A DNA stretch of 64,000 bases from Acanthosepion esculentum (GCA_964036315.1 OZ038517.1:21396574-21460573), one strand, 5' to 3'. Shown: positions 1 through 11,956, counted from the stretch's first letter. Notes: a model not told the origin generated them from the letters alone. Numbers and translations are program-made.

Positions 1-350
1 ATCACCTGATCGCCTCCTGTCTGAATATCTAGGATTAAGAGTTATCATTATTTACATTCAAGCTAATGTCTTCATCTTTGTCGCTATTATCGCCTTCTGT
101 CTGAATTTGCAAAAGAGTTCGGTCACACAATGAAAAGATAACTCTGTGCTAGGAATGAGTCCTCTGCTGGTGTTACTTCTACAACATGCTAGCAGGAAAA
201 GAGAAAGAAGACATCGGAACAAGGTGGTTCTGTTTTTATAGGTGTTTAACAGTGCCACTTAGCTTTGCCAGATTCACCAAGACACTGTTATGTCGGGGTA
301 AGTCACAAGGGAAGCATACAATGGTAAATTTGTTTTGGCAAGTACAGGTA
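1..350. other. No recognised feature
   Basis: Moderately AT-rich sequence with short open frames on both strands, none longer than about 70 codons and none with a recognisable domain. I see no tandem repeat or mobile-element signature here. Confidence 0.5.
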
Positions 351-354
351 TACC

Positions 355-470
355 TCACCCTTCTTCTTCTATGTGCCATGTCCCTTCAGAAGGTGTGAGG
401 TCATGGGTCTCCACAACTTCCTTTCCATCTCTTAGTAATGTTTTAGTTGCATTCTCTTTTCATTTTCTAA
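355..470 (-). mobile_element. LINE-A 3' tail fragment
   Basis: Read on the minus strand this ends in the block seen in all LINE-A tails of this window: a sequence encoding a short 'LWRAMI'-like peptide, then 'catggcacatagaag'. On the plus strand it reads 'tatgtgccatgtcccttc'. The same block recurs near 9250, 25720, 29775, 38145 and 41360. Only the extreme 3' end of the retrotransposon is present, as expected for 5'-truncated non-LTR copies. Non-functional. Confidence 0.6.
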
Positions 471-504
471 ACTTACTGTCATGTAATGTTGAAATACTGG
501 TTTC

Positions 505-838
505 TGTATAATCACTTAAGTTAAGCAATGTTGAACCCAGTCAGTACCTAGATAGGTGACCACTTGGGAATAGCAGGTGCTGTAAACTTGGATGTATGGG
601 TGGTGTAATGGATAATGGTGCGGAATTATTACTCAGAGTTGAGTTCCAATTCCAGTTGGGTTTATTTTATTCACTTTCATGCAAATACTCTTGGGAAATC
701 CACTTATTCTCTTGTATCATTAAACCATTATTATCTTTAGAATAAAATTCTTACAATCTAAAAATATTTTCTGGCTTTAAATAACCTGCAAAGGGTTGAT
801 AATCCATAAAAAACGAATCAATCAATCAATCACTAAAA
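505..838 (+). mobile_element. Composite SINE: 5S rRNA-like head, tRNA-like module, (ATCA)n tail
   Basis: The first 85 bases resemble the 3' two thirds of 5S rRNA, including 'aagttaagcaatgttg' and 'ataggtgaccacttggga', which correspond to the internal promoter region of 5S genes. A tRNA-like module follows with an A-box-like 'tggtgtaatgga' and a B-box-like 'gagttccaattcc'. The body ends in 'aaagggttgataatcca' and a tail of ATCA repeats at about 820-835. The same organisation recurs at 23795-24150 (+), 40385-40672 (-) and about 56790-56975 (-). The head is 5'-truncated here. Pol III transcription is inferred from the boxes, not shown. Confidence 0.75.
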
Positions 839-954
839 AAACAAAACCATCTCTTATCATTTTTCATTCATACCGTCATGAATCGCTAATAAACTTTTTT
901 TATTGTTAAACTTTTTATTATTTTACACAAGATACGATATTCAGAAGGAGTTCA

Positions 955-1118
955 AACCAAGGACATACAACAAAACTTGCAAAGAACTAATACTTGAGGA
1001 AAGCAAGAAGAAAGGATTGACTATTAATTGTATAAAGATGAAATATATGGTTGTTAGCAAAAGGGACATCACAAGATATGAGTTACACATCAGGGATGTA
1101 AAAAATCAAACAAGTGTG
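955..1118 (+). mobile_element. LINE-A reverse-transcriptase fragment
   Basis: The plus strand encodes a peptide with 'EESKKKGLTIN' followed by 'YMVVSKRD', characteristic of the segment just downstream of the catalytic YADD box in molluscan LINE endonuclease/reverse transcriptases. About 50 codons are aligned before similarity is lost. It lies head to head with a LINE-A tail on the opposite strand (1130-1395), so at least two insertions or an inversion are involved. No catalytic residues are included. Pseudogenic. Confidence 0.6.
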
Positions 1119-1129
1119 TAAATTCAGCT

Positions 1130-1395
1130 ATTTGGTATGATGCCTCTTCAAGACATGTTTGATCATAGGTCTCCACAACTTCCTTTTTCTTGCATCTCTC
1201 AGTAATTTTTCTCTTTTTACCATCCCTATAACTCCTCATTCTGCCATCCATTCACATAAGTTCATCAGGTTGCTGGCCCACTGTTACCACCTTTTCATTT
1301 TGGCTTTGATATATCCTGTGAGCATCAAGTTTTTCAAGGCTTCTTTCTTCATTATGCATCAGAGAAATTTAAAAAAACTATCTCTTTCTTGAAGG
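1130..1395 (-). mobile_element. LINE-A 3' end fragment
   Basis: On the minus strand short in-frame pieces match the C-terminal region of LINE-A ORF2, including a 'MKKEALKNLMLTG'-like segment (compare the equivalents at about 9430, 25910 and 38360). The order of blocks is the same as in the better preserved copy at 25695-26060. Frameshifts and an A-rich interruption near 1370 show it is dead. Confidence 0.6.
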
Positions 1396-1399
1396 GCCT

Positions 1400-1868
1400 G
1401 TCATATAATTGGTCCTGATCTGGCATCTTGATTTGAGTCACTTTCTCACCAACATTACATGGCTTCCCTCTGTCTTTTCTACAAATATATTATGGCAACT
1501 GTTTTCATGAGCTTTTTTTCTTAGTACCTCGACAACATGAATTTAAGAGTGCTACTAGATTGGCAATTAGGTCTCACTGTTTTACTATAGAACTAGCTAG
1601 ATACAACCACCACTTCCATTCTAACAGTTTCTTTTCACGCCTGTTGAACTCTCTTCCTATTTCTTGATTCACTGCCACTTACAATCTTCAAAAATTTAAA
1701 TACAATGTCAATTGCCATCGTTTGTCTTCTTGGATTCTGTTACTTTGTCTTTCACTCACTTCTGCTCGCTAAATTTTTCTCATTCTCTTTCACTCTCTGT
1801 AACCTGCTGCATCCTAGTAGCAATATTACCTTGCCTGGGGTGAAATTATTAAAAAAGAAACAGTATAA
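1400..1868 (+). mobile_element. LINE-B 3' end (ORF2 C-terminus and 3' UTR)
   Basis: A decayed copy of the same element seen at 13240-14410 (-) and 59340-59927 (+). Recognisable blocks in order are: 'ggtcctgatctggcatctt'; the 'caatgtcaattgccatcgtt' block that encodes the ORF2 end; and the 3' UTR ending in 'cttgcctggggtgaaatta' and an A-rich end near 1860. The reading frame is broken. Confidence 0.65.
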
Positions 1869-1889
1869 GCATTTTGTTGTTTACATGCA

Positions 1890-1966
1890 CTGTCCACAGT
1901 AGCCTCAGCATCCTTCTGTAGAACTATATTTCTGGACTGACATTATGTAAAAGGTCAGCAGTCTTT
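1890..1966 (-). mobile_element. Short LINE-A fragment
   Basis: The plus strand reads 'cctcagcatccttctgtaga' followed by a match to 'acattatgta..aggtcagcagtc'. Both blocks occur in the same order within the minus-strand LINE-A copy at 9560-9690. It is too short to say more. Confidence 0.4.
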
Positions 1967-2039
1967 ATTTGTTTTTTGAGCCTGTTTTGTCCTTTTACTG
2001 TGACTTTGCATTTTTCATTCTTTCATTTATTTATCATCT

Positions 2040-2935
2040 TCTGATCTTTCCCCTCTTTCTCCTCCAACCTCTCCCATTCCCCCTCTTTCTCCTAACTCTT
2101 CCATTCCCCTCTTTCTCCTCTTAACTCTTCCATTCCCCTCTTTCTCCTCCTGACTCTTCCATTCCTCTCTTTCTCCTCCTAATCCTTCATTCCCCTCCTT
2201 ATACTTTCCATTTCTCACTTTTTCTTTCTAACTCTCCTATTCCCCTCTTTCTCTTCCTAACTCTCCTATTCCCCTCTTTCTCCTCCTAACTCTCCTATTC
2301 CCCTCTTTCTCCTCCTAACTCTCCTATTCCCCTCTTTCTCCTCCTAACTCTCCTATTCCCCTCTTTCTCCTCCTAACTCTCCTATTCCCCTCTTTCTCCT
2401 CCTAACTCTCCTATTCCCCTCTTTCTCCTCCTAACTCTCCTATTCCCCTCTTTCTCCTCCTAACTCTCCTATTCCCCTCTTTCTCCTCCTAACTCTCCTA
2501 TTCCCCTCTTTCTCCTCCTAACTCTCCTATTCCCCTCTTTCTCCTCCTAACTCTCCTATTCCCCTCTTTCTCCTCCTAACTCTCCTATTCCCCTCTTTCT
2601 CCTCCTAACTCTCCTATTCCCCTCTTTCTCCTCCTAACTCTCCTATTCCCCTCTTTCTCCTCCTAACTCTCCTATTCCCCTCTTTCTCCTCCTAACTCTC
2701 CTATTCCCCTCTTTCTCCTCCTAACTCTCCTATTCCCCTCTTTCTCCTCCTAACTCTCCTATTCCCCTCTTTCTCCTCCTAACTCTCCTATTCCCCTCTT
2801 TCTCCTCCTAACTCTCCTATTCCCCTCTTTCTCCTCCTAACTCTCCTATTCCCCTCTTTCTCTTCCTAACTCTCCTATTCCCCTCTTTCTCTTCCTAACT
2901 CTTTCATTTCTCTCTTTCTCCTTCTACTCTTCCGC
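2040..2935. repeat. 29-bp pyrimidine minisatellite
   Basis: Unit 'tcctattcccctctttctcc' plus 'tcctaactc', period 29. About 23 near-identical units run from about 2230 to 2898, with diverged units at both ends (from 2040 and to 2935). The plus strand is almost purely C/T. Because 29 is not a multiple of 3, no repeated peptide frame is maintained, which argues against coding. Confidence 0.95.
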
Positions 2936-3079
2936 CATGTTTTATTTTACTTGTTTTTTCTTTTAAATCATTTAATCTCCCTTCCTCTCTCTTACTATTT
3001 TAAATTGCTTGTTGCCCTTCTTCTTTGTGTAATTTTATTTTAATCCTTTCAACCTCTGCAAGGTGATAAAAGCCCATAA

Positions 3080-3800
3080 GATGCAATGGATTACTAAAAG
3101 TGAAAGAAACAGAGAGGACAGTAAAAAGACAGATTTCAAGGAGACAGATTTTAAAAAAAGAAGTAAAACTAGTTATAATGAAAGGAAATAAGTAAAAGAA
3201 AGGGAAACAATGAAAAAAGAAAATTAATTAAAAAAGAAAACATAAAAAAGAATGAAAAAGTAAAACTTGTTTAAAAAAGAAAAAGAGTAAGAAAAGAAAC
3301 AGAAAGAAAACAAGAAAAAAGAGGCGGAAAGCAAACAAGTAAGAAAAAAAAAGAGTCAGAAGGAAAAGAAGTAAGAAAAAAGAGGCAGAAGAAAAACAAG
3401 AAAAAAGACAGAATTCTCAGAGATATAAGTTAAAAAAGAAGGAAATAAAAAAGAAGTAAAACTAGTTAAAAGAAAGAAAATAACTAAAGGAAGAAAAATT
3501 GGTTTAAAAAAGAATTAAAGAAAGAAGTTTGAAAAACTACAAAAACAAAAAAGAAGAAAAACAAATGAAAGTAAAACAAGTTAAAAAAAATAAGTAAAAG
3601 GAAAAAAAGTAAAAAACAAAAGTAAGAACTATTTTTGAAATTGAATAAAGGAAAACCATTTAAAAACACAGGAAAACATGAAATGAAAATAAGTAAAAAA
3701 AACAGATAGGAAACATTTTCATTTTCAAGATCATTATTTTAAAAAAAACAAAGAAAACAAGTAAAACTCTAAAAGAAGGAAAAATATTTTAAAAATAATA
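3080..3800. repeat. A/G-rich low-complexity tract
   Basis: About 700 bases dominated by A and G ('aaaaaagaaagta', 'agaaaaaagaggcag') with almost no C on the plus strand. It follows directly on the C/T minisatellite, so purine asymmetry switches strand near 3070. No gene is seen. Confidence 0.85.
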
Positions 3801-3889
3801 CCTGCCTTTGAATCATTTTTACATTCCCCAACTTTTAATTAAACAACATAAAAAATTCTCTCAAAGATATTGGACATTAGTTCAGATCT

Positions 3890-4740
3890 CATTAGAATGG
3901 TAAACAAATTCTTTATTTCCAATTCATGCTGCTTGTTTAATGGTCCTAGAATAGAAAAAGTGAGCATTGCCAGAAAAGATAACAAAATAAGATGTAAGGT
4001 AAAAAATTGTAAAATTTCCTAAAAGTGCTTAATCTAAGAAATTCAAACAAATTGTTCACTTTTATTGAATATTTTTAATGTATTTTAAATCTGCAAATAT
4101 ACAATTTCATTTGATAAATATATGGTTTGTCATTATTATTATTATTAAATTTCCCTTTGTTCTCATTCCAATGCTATTAGCCGTTCTGTTCTTTGGCTGA
4201 GATATCAAGACAATGATTTAATTTAACTTCACTTGGCTGGTTTCTATCATGCAATTGGTAAAAGCATTGTCTATCAGACAGATTCCCAATAGCATGGGAC
4301 GTGAATTCAATTCTCTAATCAGAGGTTACTTTATTTTTTATTCATGATGCTTCTGATTAATGGTCAGGTGAATGTAAAGTAACATGAGTACTGCTATAAA
4401 AGGCATGAAAATATTATGAAAAGAAAAAATACCTCATATAAGAAATTTGAATAACTTAAGACTATTATATCTACTACTACTAGGTGTAAACGGTATCGCA
4501 TGGAGAAAATAAGATAACAAAGAATGAAGTTATAGGACTGAATTTTGTGTACCAGTAAATCTTAGTAGTCTAATCGGTAAGATAATGTCAAGGTCAGATA
4601 GGTGCTCCAAAATATGGAAATTGTGTTTAAATGTCATCAATAGCTAATTCTTTATTGCGAATTCATGCTGCTTGGTTAATGGTCTTAGAATAGAGAATGG
4701 GCCATAAAAAGTACCAAAAATATGATGAAAAGAAAAACTA
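3890..4740 (+). repeat. Diverged SINE-like repeat cluster
   Basis: A block reading approximately 'ttcatgctgcttg.ttaatggtc.tagaatag' occurs near 3925, 4340 and 4665, and again inside the tandem array from 4810. A tRNA-like segment at about 4240-4330 ('catgcaattggtaaaagcat', then 'gtgaattcaattctct') has spacing like A and B boxes. The copies are old and boundaries are uncertain. Confidence 0.4.
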
Positions 4741-4809
4741 GTTAAAAATTATTCATGAAGATGCTTCATCTAAGAAAGTTTTCTATCCATAACCCATTTA
4801 TAATTCCCA

Positions 4810-5540
4810 AACTCGAACAATGGGCATTAACAGGTTAATGGTCCTAGAATAGAAAACATGAGTATTGTCATAAAGGGCTCAGTTTGAAATGCCAATCACC
4901 TGAAGAAAGCTGAAGTATACAACGGCTGAAAAATAATTAAGTTAATTTTTATACTTACAGCCCGTTTTTAATCACCATCCCGAAAATGATAACAATGGGC
5001 ATTAACAGGTTAATGGTCCTAGAATAGAAAACACGAGTATTGTGATAAAGGGCTCAGTTTGAAATGCCAATCACCTGAAGAAGGCTGAAGTATACGACGG
5101 CTGAAAAATAATTAAGTTAATTTTTATACTTACAACACGTTTTTAATCACCATCCCCAAAATGATAACAATGGGCATTAACAGGTTAATGGTCCTAGAAT
5201 AGAAAACACGAGTATTGTCATAAAGGGCTCAGTTTGAAATGCCAATCACCTGAAGAAAGCTGAAGTATACAACGGCTGAAAAATAATTAAGTTAATTTTT
5301 ATACTTACAGCCCGTTTTTAATCACCATCCCCAAAATGATAACAATGGGCATTAACAGGTTAATGGTCCTAGAATAGAAAACATGAGTATTGTCATAAAG
5401 GGCTCAGTTTGAAATGCCAATCATCTGAAGAAAGCCGGAGTGTACAACAACCGAAACCTCATTGATATGGCAACAGAGATGAGGACAACAGTTTGAACAA
5501 TGTAAAGAGTGCAAATAATTACAAGACCTCATTTGGTATA
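4810..5540 (+). repeat. 175-bp tandem repeat ending in repeat family D
   Basis: The marker 'tgggcattaacaggttaatg' starts at 4821, 4996, 5171 and 5346, an exact 175-bp period, giving about 3.6 units. Each unit contains 'tttgaaatgccaatcacctg' followed by an 'acggctgaaa' block, a diagnostic segment of repeat D (39655-40005, 41705-42190, 52105-52245). The last unit continues into the D sequence ('atggcaacagagatgaggac') to about 5540. The array therefore arose by amplification of part of a D element. Confidence 0.85.
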
Positions 5541-5869
5541 TTTCATTAATGCAGATTAGGTTGGAAACTGCTGATTGTTCTTTGTTTACAAATTTTTTTT
5601 AATTTCATTTTTTGCTGTTTGTACCATTTTTCTGGTTACCAAGGAAAATTTTAATATAAATTGTCCAATGTCTTCTGAACGTTTTCAAATTAATGCAACA
5701 AACTTCTTATTCGCTCATTTACTGATAGCTTGTTGCCAGACTAATTTAAGCTGTGTAAATATCCATAGAATCATTTTTCCTGTTTATTTTCTCCTAAACT
5801 ATTTCAAATCAGATGAAAACAGCATCTGTTTTTGATTGAATTGTCACATGTTGGCTTTTCATTGCTAAA

Positions 5870-7370
5870 ATGTTTTAAAAAGAAACAATATTTTCTTTCT
5901 CTTTTCTGAATGAAATTTCATAATTAACTTCCTTTCTTGAATCTTTCAGTCAATTATTTATTTTCCTAATATTTTCATCGTTTCTTTTTCTCTTTTTATT
6001 CTGAATTCATTTTTTGTTGTTTCTTTTTTTAATCATTTGCTTCAGTGTTTCTTTTTTCATATCTTATTTTGTTTCTCTATCATTTTTTCATTTTTGTTTC
6101 TTTCCTTTTTTCTTTTTTGCTTCTCTTTCATTTTTTCTTTTTTGCTTCTCTTTACTTTTTCACTATTTTCCTCTTTAATGATTTAACTCTGAATTTTACA
6201 CTGTTTCTTTTTTAATCATTTCTGTTTCATTTTTTCATTCTTTATCCTCTTTCATTATTACTATTCTGTCTTTCTTTTTTCATTATTTCTTTTGTAAACC
6301 TCTTTCATTTTTCATTATTTCTTTTCCTCTCTCTTTTTCATTATTTTAAAAATTCTATTTCATTTTTTCTTTTTATTAATTCTTTTTTTAATTTCCTCTT
6401 TCTTTTTTCATGTTTCATTATTTATTTTTTGCTTTTTATTCCCTTTTATTTGCTGTTTTCTTAAATTGCTTTTTTCATGTTTTCATTATTTTATCTCTTT
6501 CATTTTTATTCTTTTTTATCTTTTCCCTTTTCATTATTTAAGTTTTTCTTTTCTCTTTCATTTTTTTCTCTTTGTCATTCAGTTTTTCATTATTTTTTTT
6601 TTCCTTTCTTTTTTGTTTTTCATTATCTGTTTTTTTTATATTCTTTATTTGTTGTCTTTATTTTTCTTTTTTCCTTTTTCCATTTGTAAATTTTCATTTT
6701 TTCTTTGATTTTCCTTTTGTTTTTATACGTGAATTTTATTTCTTCTATTTTGTCGTCTATGTTTTTCATTTATGTGTTGTTAGTTCCTTCTATTTTCATC
6801 TTGTCTCTTCTTTTTCTTCCTTCCTTTCCTCTCTGTTCTCTTTTTTCCATTTCTTTATTCTCTTTCTTATTTTCTCTCGTTTCTTCCCTTTTTTATTTTC
6901 TTCTTTTCCCTTTTTCATTCATCTTTTTTAAACTTTCATTCGGTTAATTTTTTGCTCTTACTTTATCATTTTTTTCATTTTTCTTTTTTATTGTTTTTGA
7001 AATTTTCTTTTCCTCCTTTTCTTCTCTTCCTTTCCCTTTTTTCTTATTCACTTTCTTCTTTTACCATTCTTTTTTTTTGTATCCTTTCCCTTTTCTTTTT
7101 CTCTTCTTTCTCATTATTCTTTTTTGTTTTTACTTTCTTCTTTCCCCTCTTTTTCTTTTCTCTTTTTTAACCTTTCATTCTTGTATTGTTTGCTTTTTAC
7201 TCTATTTTTTTTTCTTTACAATTTTTCTTTCTCTTTTTTTCTTTACAATTTTTCTTTCTGTTTTTTTTCATTTTGCTTTCCCATTCTTTCTTTTAATGAA
7301 ACTTTTTCTTCTCCTTTTTTTAAATTTTTAAATTTTTTTTACTTTAGATTTCATCATTTTCTTTTTTAAC
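5870..7370. repeat. T/C-rich low-complexity block
   Basis: About 1.5 kb of nearly pure pyrimidine on the plus strand, made of poly-T, TTTC and TTCATTTT motifs without a fixed period. Open frames here read as Phe/Leu/Ser strings in all three frames, the signature of simple sequence and not of membrane proteins. No gene is supported. Confidence 0.9.
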
Positions 7371-8090
7371 TTGACATATGAATCCAGAATTGTGCTAGTA
7401 ATGGGGAAGGATATAAATATATTGGTATCTTTTACTTCTCTCTACAAAACAATTTTTCAAGTAAATTATTCTATTTTATCCCCTGCCCCACATCAAACCA
7501 ACCATTTATTCATTTTTTTTTTTTTGCATACTCTGATCAATACAAAAAACTTCCTTAAAATTTTTGTGAAACATCTCAGAAGGAAGTCTCTCAAAATAAG
7601 TGAAAACTGTATCCCACATTTTTTTTTATTATTTATCATAATTATTTTTCACCAATCAATCCCAAACAATTTTTTTTTTTTTTTTTCATACAAATACTTT
7701 CCGATAATTTAGCATTTCTCTCATTTTTTATTATCATTTTTTTTAATGTAACCATTTTCTTCTGTAGTCATCACAAGAGCAAAACCGCCCATTTTTAATT
7801 TTTTTTTCTCCCTCATTTTGGAAAGAGAATTTTTATCAAATGATCTACTTAGAGTGAAATGTACAAAGAGATTGGATGTTAGTTTTTGCACTTTCTCATT
7901 GGTACAGATACTAATTTAATTCTTTCTTTCTTTCTTTCTTTTTTTATTTTCTTCCAGATTCTTTGCTTTGCATGTTGAATGTGCTAATGTTAATTGAATG
8001 TCTCGAAGGGGGTGTCATCATGAAGAGAAGAAAGGGCTGCTTGTATTGAGATGTAAATCTCTAATCATGTGACATTTGATCAAAATTCGA
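7371..8090. other. AT-rich spacer with poly-T runs
   Basis: Less biased sequence between two pyrimidine blocks, containing runs of 10 to 16 T at about 7510, 7620, 7670 and 7800 and a short (TTTC)n near 7920. A 113-codon open frame at 7371-7712 has no recognisable domain and is interrupted by poly-T. No gene is assigned. Confidence 0.5.
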
Positions 8091-9218
8091 ATGAGTTTCA
8101 ATCTTTTTCTCTTGCTTTTACTGTTTTCTTCTCTCACTTATTCAATTTTTCTCTTTCTTCTCTTTACATGCATTTCATTATTCTTTACCTCCCATTTGAT
8201 TTCTTTCACTCCCTCTTTCTCATTTGATTTTTCTCTCTCTTTCACTGTCAATTTTTATTTCTCTTATCTTGTTAAAATTCTTTCTTTCTATTTCTCCGTC
8301 ACTGTTGATTTTTTTGTCTCTTTTTCTCTATTGACTTTTTCTTCCTCTTTCAATTGATTTCTCTCTAATTCAATTTCTGCTCTCTTTCTCTCTCTTTTCT
8401 GATTTGCTCTTTCTCTCTCATTCAAATTTTTCCGTCTCCTTCTCTTACATTCAATTTTTAATTTCTTTGTCACTCTTTCTTTCACTTTATTTCTTCCCCT
8501 TTCTTAGTTTTTTCCCTTTCTTTCTCTTTCAATCTGCATCCCTCTCTTTCTTTCAATCTTTTTCCCACTCTCTCAATTTCCTTCCTTCTCTCTCTCTTTC
8601 TCCCTCTCTTTTTATTTCATTCCCTCTTTATCACATTTGATTTATTTACTTTTTCACTTATTCGATTGCTTTCCCCTTCTTCAATTTTTCCCCCTCTCTC
8701 ATTCACTTTGTTTCTCTCTGTTTTTCTTTCTCTTCATCATTCTGTTTTCCCTTTTTTTTTATTTCTCTCTCGAACTGTTTAATTTTTCTTTCTCTCCTTG
8801 TTTCTTCATTACCTCCTTCAATAATCTATATATGTAATTCTTTCTCTTTGTCTTTTTCAATACCTGCCTAATTCAGTTCTTTCTTTTTCTGTCTCCCTGT
8901 GTCAAATTCTCTTTCTTTTCCCTTTTGAATTTTCTTTCACAATGCCCAACTTGCACCCCAGGTAGAATTCTTCTTCTTCTTCTTTCATTCTTAAGACTAC
9001 CCTCTAATTACACTCATTCTTTCTCTCTCACTATTATACCACTTTATCTTTTTTCTCTCTTCTGACATTTCTCCCTCAATTCTCTTTCTCCCTCCAGACT
9101 CTCTTTCCCACTCCTATTATATTTCTTCTTTCTTTCTTTTTTCACATTTCTTTCATTTTTCTTAAAACTCTCTCTATACGACCTTCTCAATCTATTCTTT
9201 TTTTTATTAGACTTGAAT
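8091..9218. repeat. C/T-rich low-complexity block
   Basis: TTTCTCTC, TTCAATTTTT and related motifs on the plus strand for about 1.1 kb, with loose repetition of 'tctctttcttt.aatt' every 25 to 40 bases. The minus strand reads as Lys/Glu/Arg strings. This is simple-sequence DNA. Confidence 0.85.
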
Positions 9219-9224
9219 CAACAG

Positions 9225-10935
9225 GCAAACGTTCTTTTTATGTGCCGTGTTCCTTCATGACGTAGGCGATCATGGCTCTCCACTTCCTCCTATCCCTTGT
9301 AGTTTTAAATAAGATTTGTCTTTTTGCAACTTCTCGAAGACTCTGTTCTGCCATCCACTTGCTTAAACCCGCTAAGTATATTACACATTGCTACCCCTTG
9401 TCCCTATATCCATCATGTGAGTATCAGATTTTCCAAGTCTTCCTTTCTCATTATATGTCCCCAGAAATTTCAGCTGCCTCTTCCTGATTTCAAGTATTAT
9501 AAGTTTCCTTTTTGTTTGCATCCTCTCCAAAACCTTATCGTTGCTCACATTTTCGGTCCATGATATCCTTAGCATCCTCCTGTAGAATCACACCTCCATT
9601 GCCTCAAGTCTCTTCTTCATCTTTGAGGAGACCGTCCAACATTTACTGTCATAAATGAGGACAGATATCATGTAGCAGTTCACTACTCTTTTCTTCATTA
9701 TCAGTGAAACCCTTCTGTCTCGTAATACTCTGCATAGCTTTTGGAATGCATCTTTGGCCATCCCAATACATCTTTGGATCTCAGTGTCGCACTTACTGTC
9801 CTGTCAGAAGATTTCCCAGATAATTACATTTTCGCACGGCTTGATTTTAGTGTCCCCAACCTGTAAATCGCATTTCAGGCTCATCTTTTTGCTGATGACC
9901 AGGCATCCTGTCTTTTTGTAGTTTATGCTTAGTCCCTTCTTCTTCTTCTCGTTTGCTACCTTCTGTAGGAGGTTTTGTAATTTCCTTTTCTGTGTCTGCT
10001 ATCAGCACTGTGTCATCTGTGTATCTTACGTTGTTAAGATTGTGGATGCCAATGATGAATCCTGGGAGGATTTCCAGTTCTCCCAGAATTACCTTGCTGT
10101 ATAGGTTGAATAGGTCTGGTGAGAAGACACATCCTTGCCTTACGCACCTTTCTATTTTGTATATCTGTTGAACTCATTTTCTATCCGCATGCAGGCTGTT
10201 TACTGTCAGTATAGGTTCTTGATTATTCTGATATCTTTCCCAAATATATCAAAATTGCTGAGCAGTTCCAACAGATCTTTGTGGCGTACTTTGTCGAAGG
10301 CCTTTGTGTAGTCTATGAAACATCGGTACATGTCCTTCTGCATTTGTATTGCTCTTTCTGGTAATATTCTGAGCATGAATATTGCATTTCTTGTTCCGGT
10401 GTCTTTAACAAACCCCCACTATTCTTATCCTATCTCTGGCCTGATTCTGCTGTGCGCTCTATTCATCAGAATACAGATGATGAGTTTTGTTACGTGACTC
10501 ATGAGGCTGATTGTTCAGTGGATTCCACATTCATTTGCGCCTGGTTTCTTGGACTGTGCTATGTGCTATAAAAATAGATCTGCTGAGATCTTTCTGTATA
10601 TCTCCACTGTTGTGGATTTCATTTATTATTTCTGTAATCTTGTCTATGCCAGAATCTTCTAAGGCATCTCTGTTACAATTCCGTCTGGCCCTGCCGCCTT
10701 GATTCTGTTCATTTTGGCCAGTGCAGCTTCTACTTCGGTTTTTAGAATTTCAGTATTCTGTGTATTGTTGGTTGTTCTTTTTCATTGTGGAAGAGTTCTC
10801 CAATATATTTGTTCCAGCACTGAAGAATTTTTTCTTCTCTAATATGAGCGTTCCATCCTTGGATTTTATGCAGCCTGTCTTCTGTCCTGTTAGTTCCCTT
10901 AGGTGTGGTTTATATTTAAGTCTATAAGTAAACAT
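9225..10935 (-). mobile_element. LINE-A reverse transcriptase remnant (longest copy in window)
   Basis: Minus-strand remnant of a non-LTR retrotransposon ORF2. In protein order it shows: 'KAAGPDGI' at about 10675-10700; 'KAFDKVRHKDLLE' at about 10275-10315; the catalytic box as 'YTDD' instead of YADD near 10010-10030, followed by 'TVLIADTE'; and the C-terminal 'RKRQLKFLG' segment near 9450. The 3' end is at about 9235. The endonuclease domain is absent, so the copy is 5'-truncated. Several frameshifts and stops separate the pieces. Family placement is by these RT motifs; the exact clade (RTE, CR1 or jockey side) cannot be fixed by eye. Confidence 0.8.
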
Positions 10936-11365
10936 TGATTTGGCTTATACTTGAGTCTATAGGAAAACATTGTTCAAGTTTATACTTGAGTCTACTGATG
11001 AGCCTTTGGTTAGGTTTATACTTGAATCCATAAGGAAACGTTAGTTGTGTTTATATTCCTGTCTGTAGGTAAACATTGTTCAGTTTATTAGCAAGCATTG
11101 TGTTTATACTCAAGTCTATTGGTAAATATTGGTCAGGTTTATACTTGATTCTATAGGTAAACATTAGTCATGACTATAGATACACATTGATTGTGTTTAT
11201 ACTTGAGTCTATAGGTAAGCATTACCCAGTTTTATACTGGAGTCTTTTGGCGTGCCTTTTTGGGGGTTTATACTTGAGTCTATAGATAAACATTAATCAT
11301 GTTCATACTCAAATTTATAAGATAAATATTGGTTGTATTTTTACATAAGTCTGTAGAGCACATAA
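10905..11365 (+). repeat. Diverged minisatellite
   Basis: The motif 'tttatacttgagtctatagg' followed by 'taaacattg' recurs about ten times at irregular 35 to 65 base spacing with substitutions. It lies between LINE-A pieces in opposite orientations (9225-10935 minus, 11365-11605 plus). Confidence 0.75.
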
Positions 11366-11605
11366 TTAAGAAAGAAGGCTTGGAAAGTTTGATACTCACA
11401 GGACAGATTGAAGGCAAGGGGGACAGAGGACAACAATGCATAACCTACCTGTTAAGGGAATGGATGACAGAGGAGGGTTTGGGAAAGATAGCAAAAAGAT
11501 AAAATTTATTGAGAGCTTCAAACGAGTTGAAGTTCTGGGGATCTGTGGTCACCAATGTCCTGAAGAAACATGGCACATAGAAGATGAAGTAAATATATTT
11601 TAATC
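11365..11605 (+). mobile_element. LINE-A 3' end fragment
   Basis: Plus-strand copy of the LINE-A ORF2 tail: 'agaaggcttggaaagtttga' (KEGLESLIL-like), 'ggacagattgaaggcaaggg' (GQIEGK), then 'catggcacatagaagatgaa' at the 3' end. Orientation is opposite to the long copy just upstream, giving a tail-to-head inverted arrangement around the minisatellite. Confidence 0.7.
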
Positions 11606-11764
11606 TACAAGCATCTACCCAACCGGTGGCTCCTTGATGGGAACTTACCCTCCTGCAGGGGATGTAGTCAACATTTTCCAGACCCTACCAACAGGGAAAA
11701 AAAAATAAAAAGATCGTCATGCTTAGTCAGGTTTTGATAAGTGGGTTAGGCTGAGAACCTCTTG

Positions 11765-11771
11765 CATATAT

Positions 11772-11823
<52 letters not shown>

Positions 11824-11956
11824 TATACAGGTCTCAAAAACCTAATGCAGTGGGACAGTTGAGATTAAGAATCAGCAGAAAACCATTTAGTTGAGTCCAA
11901 CATTGTTTTCTGAGTAGCAGATAGGGACATTATATATATATATATATATATATATT
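11765..11956. repeat. (TA)n microsatellites
   Basis: Perfect TA runs at about 11782-11822 and 11930-11955 flank about 105 bases of non-repetitive DNA. Confidence 0.9.

Noticed and set aside
5575..5835. 86-codon open frame as a small secreted protein
   Set aside because: Hydrophobic start and several Cys, but AT-rich sequence next to simple repeats, no recognisable family and no supporting gene structure. Left unassigned.
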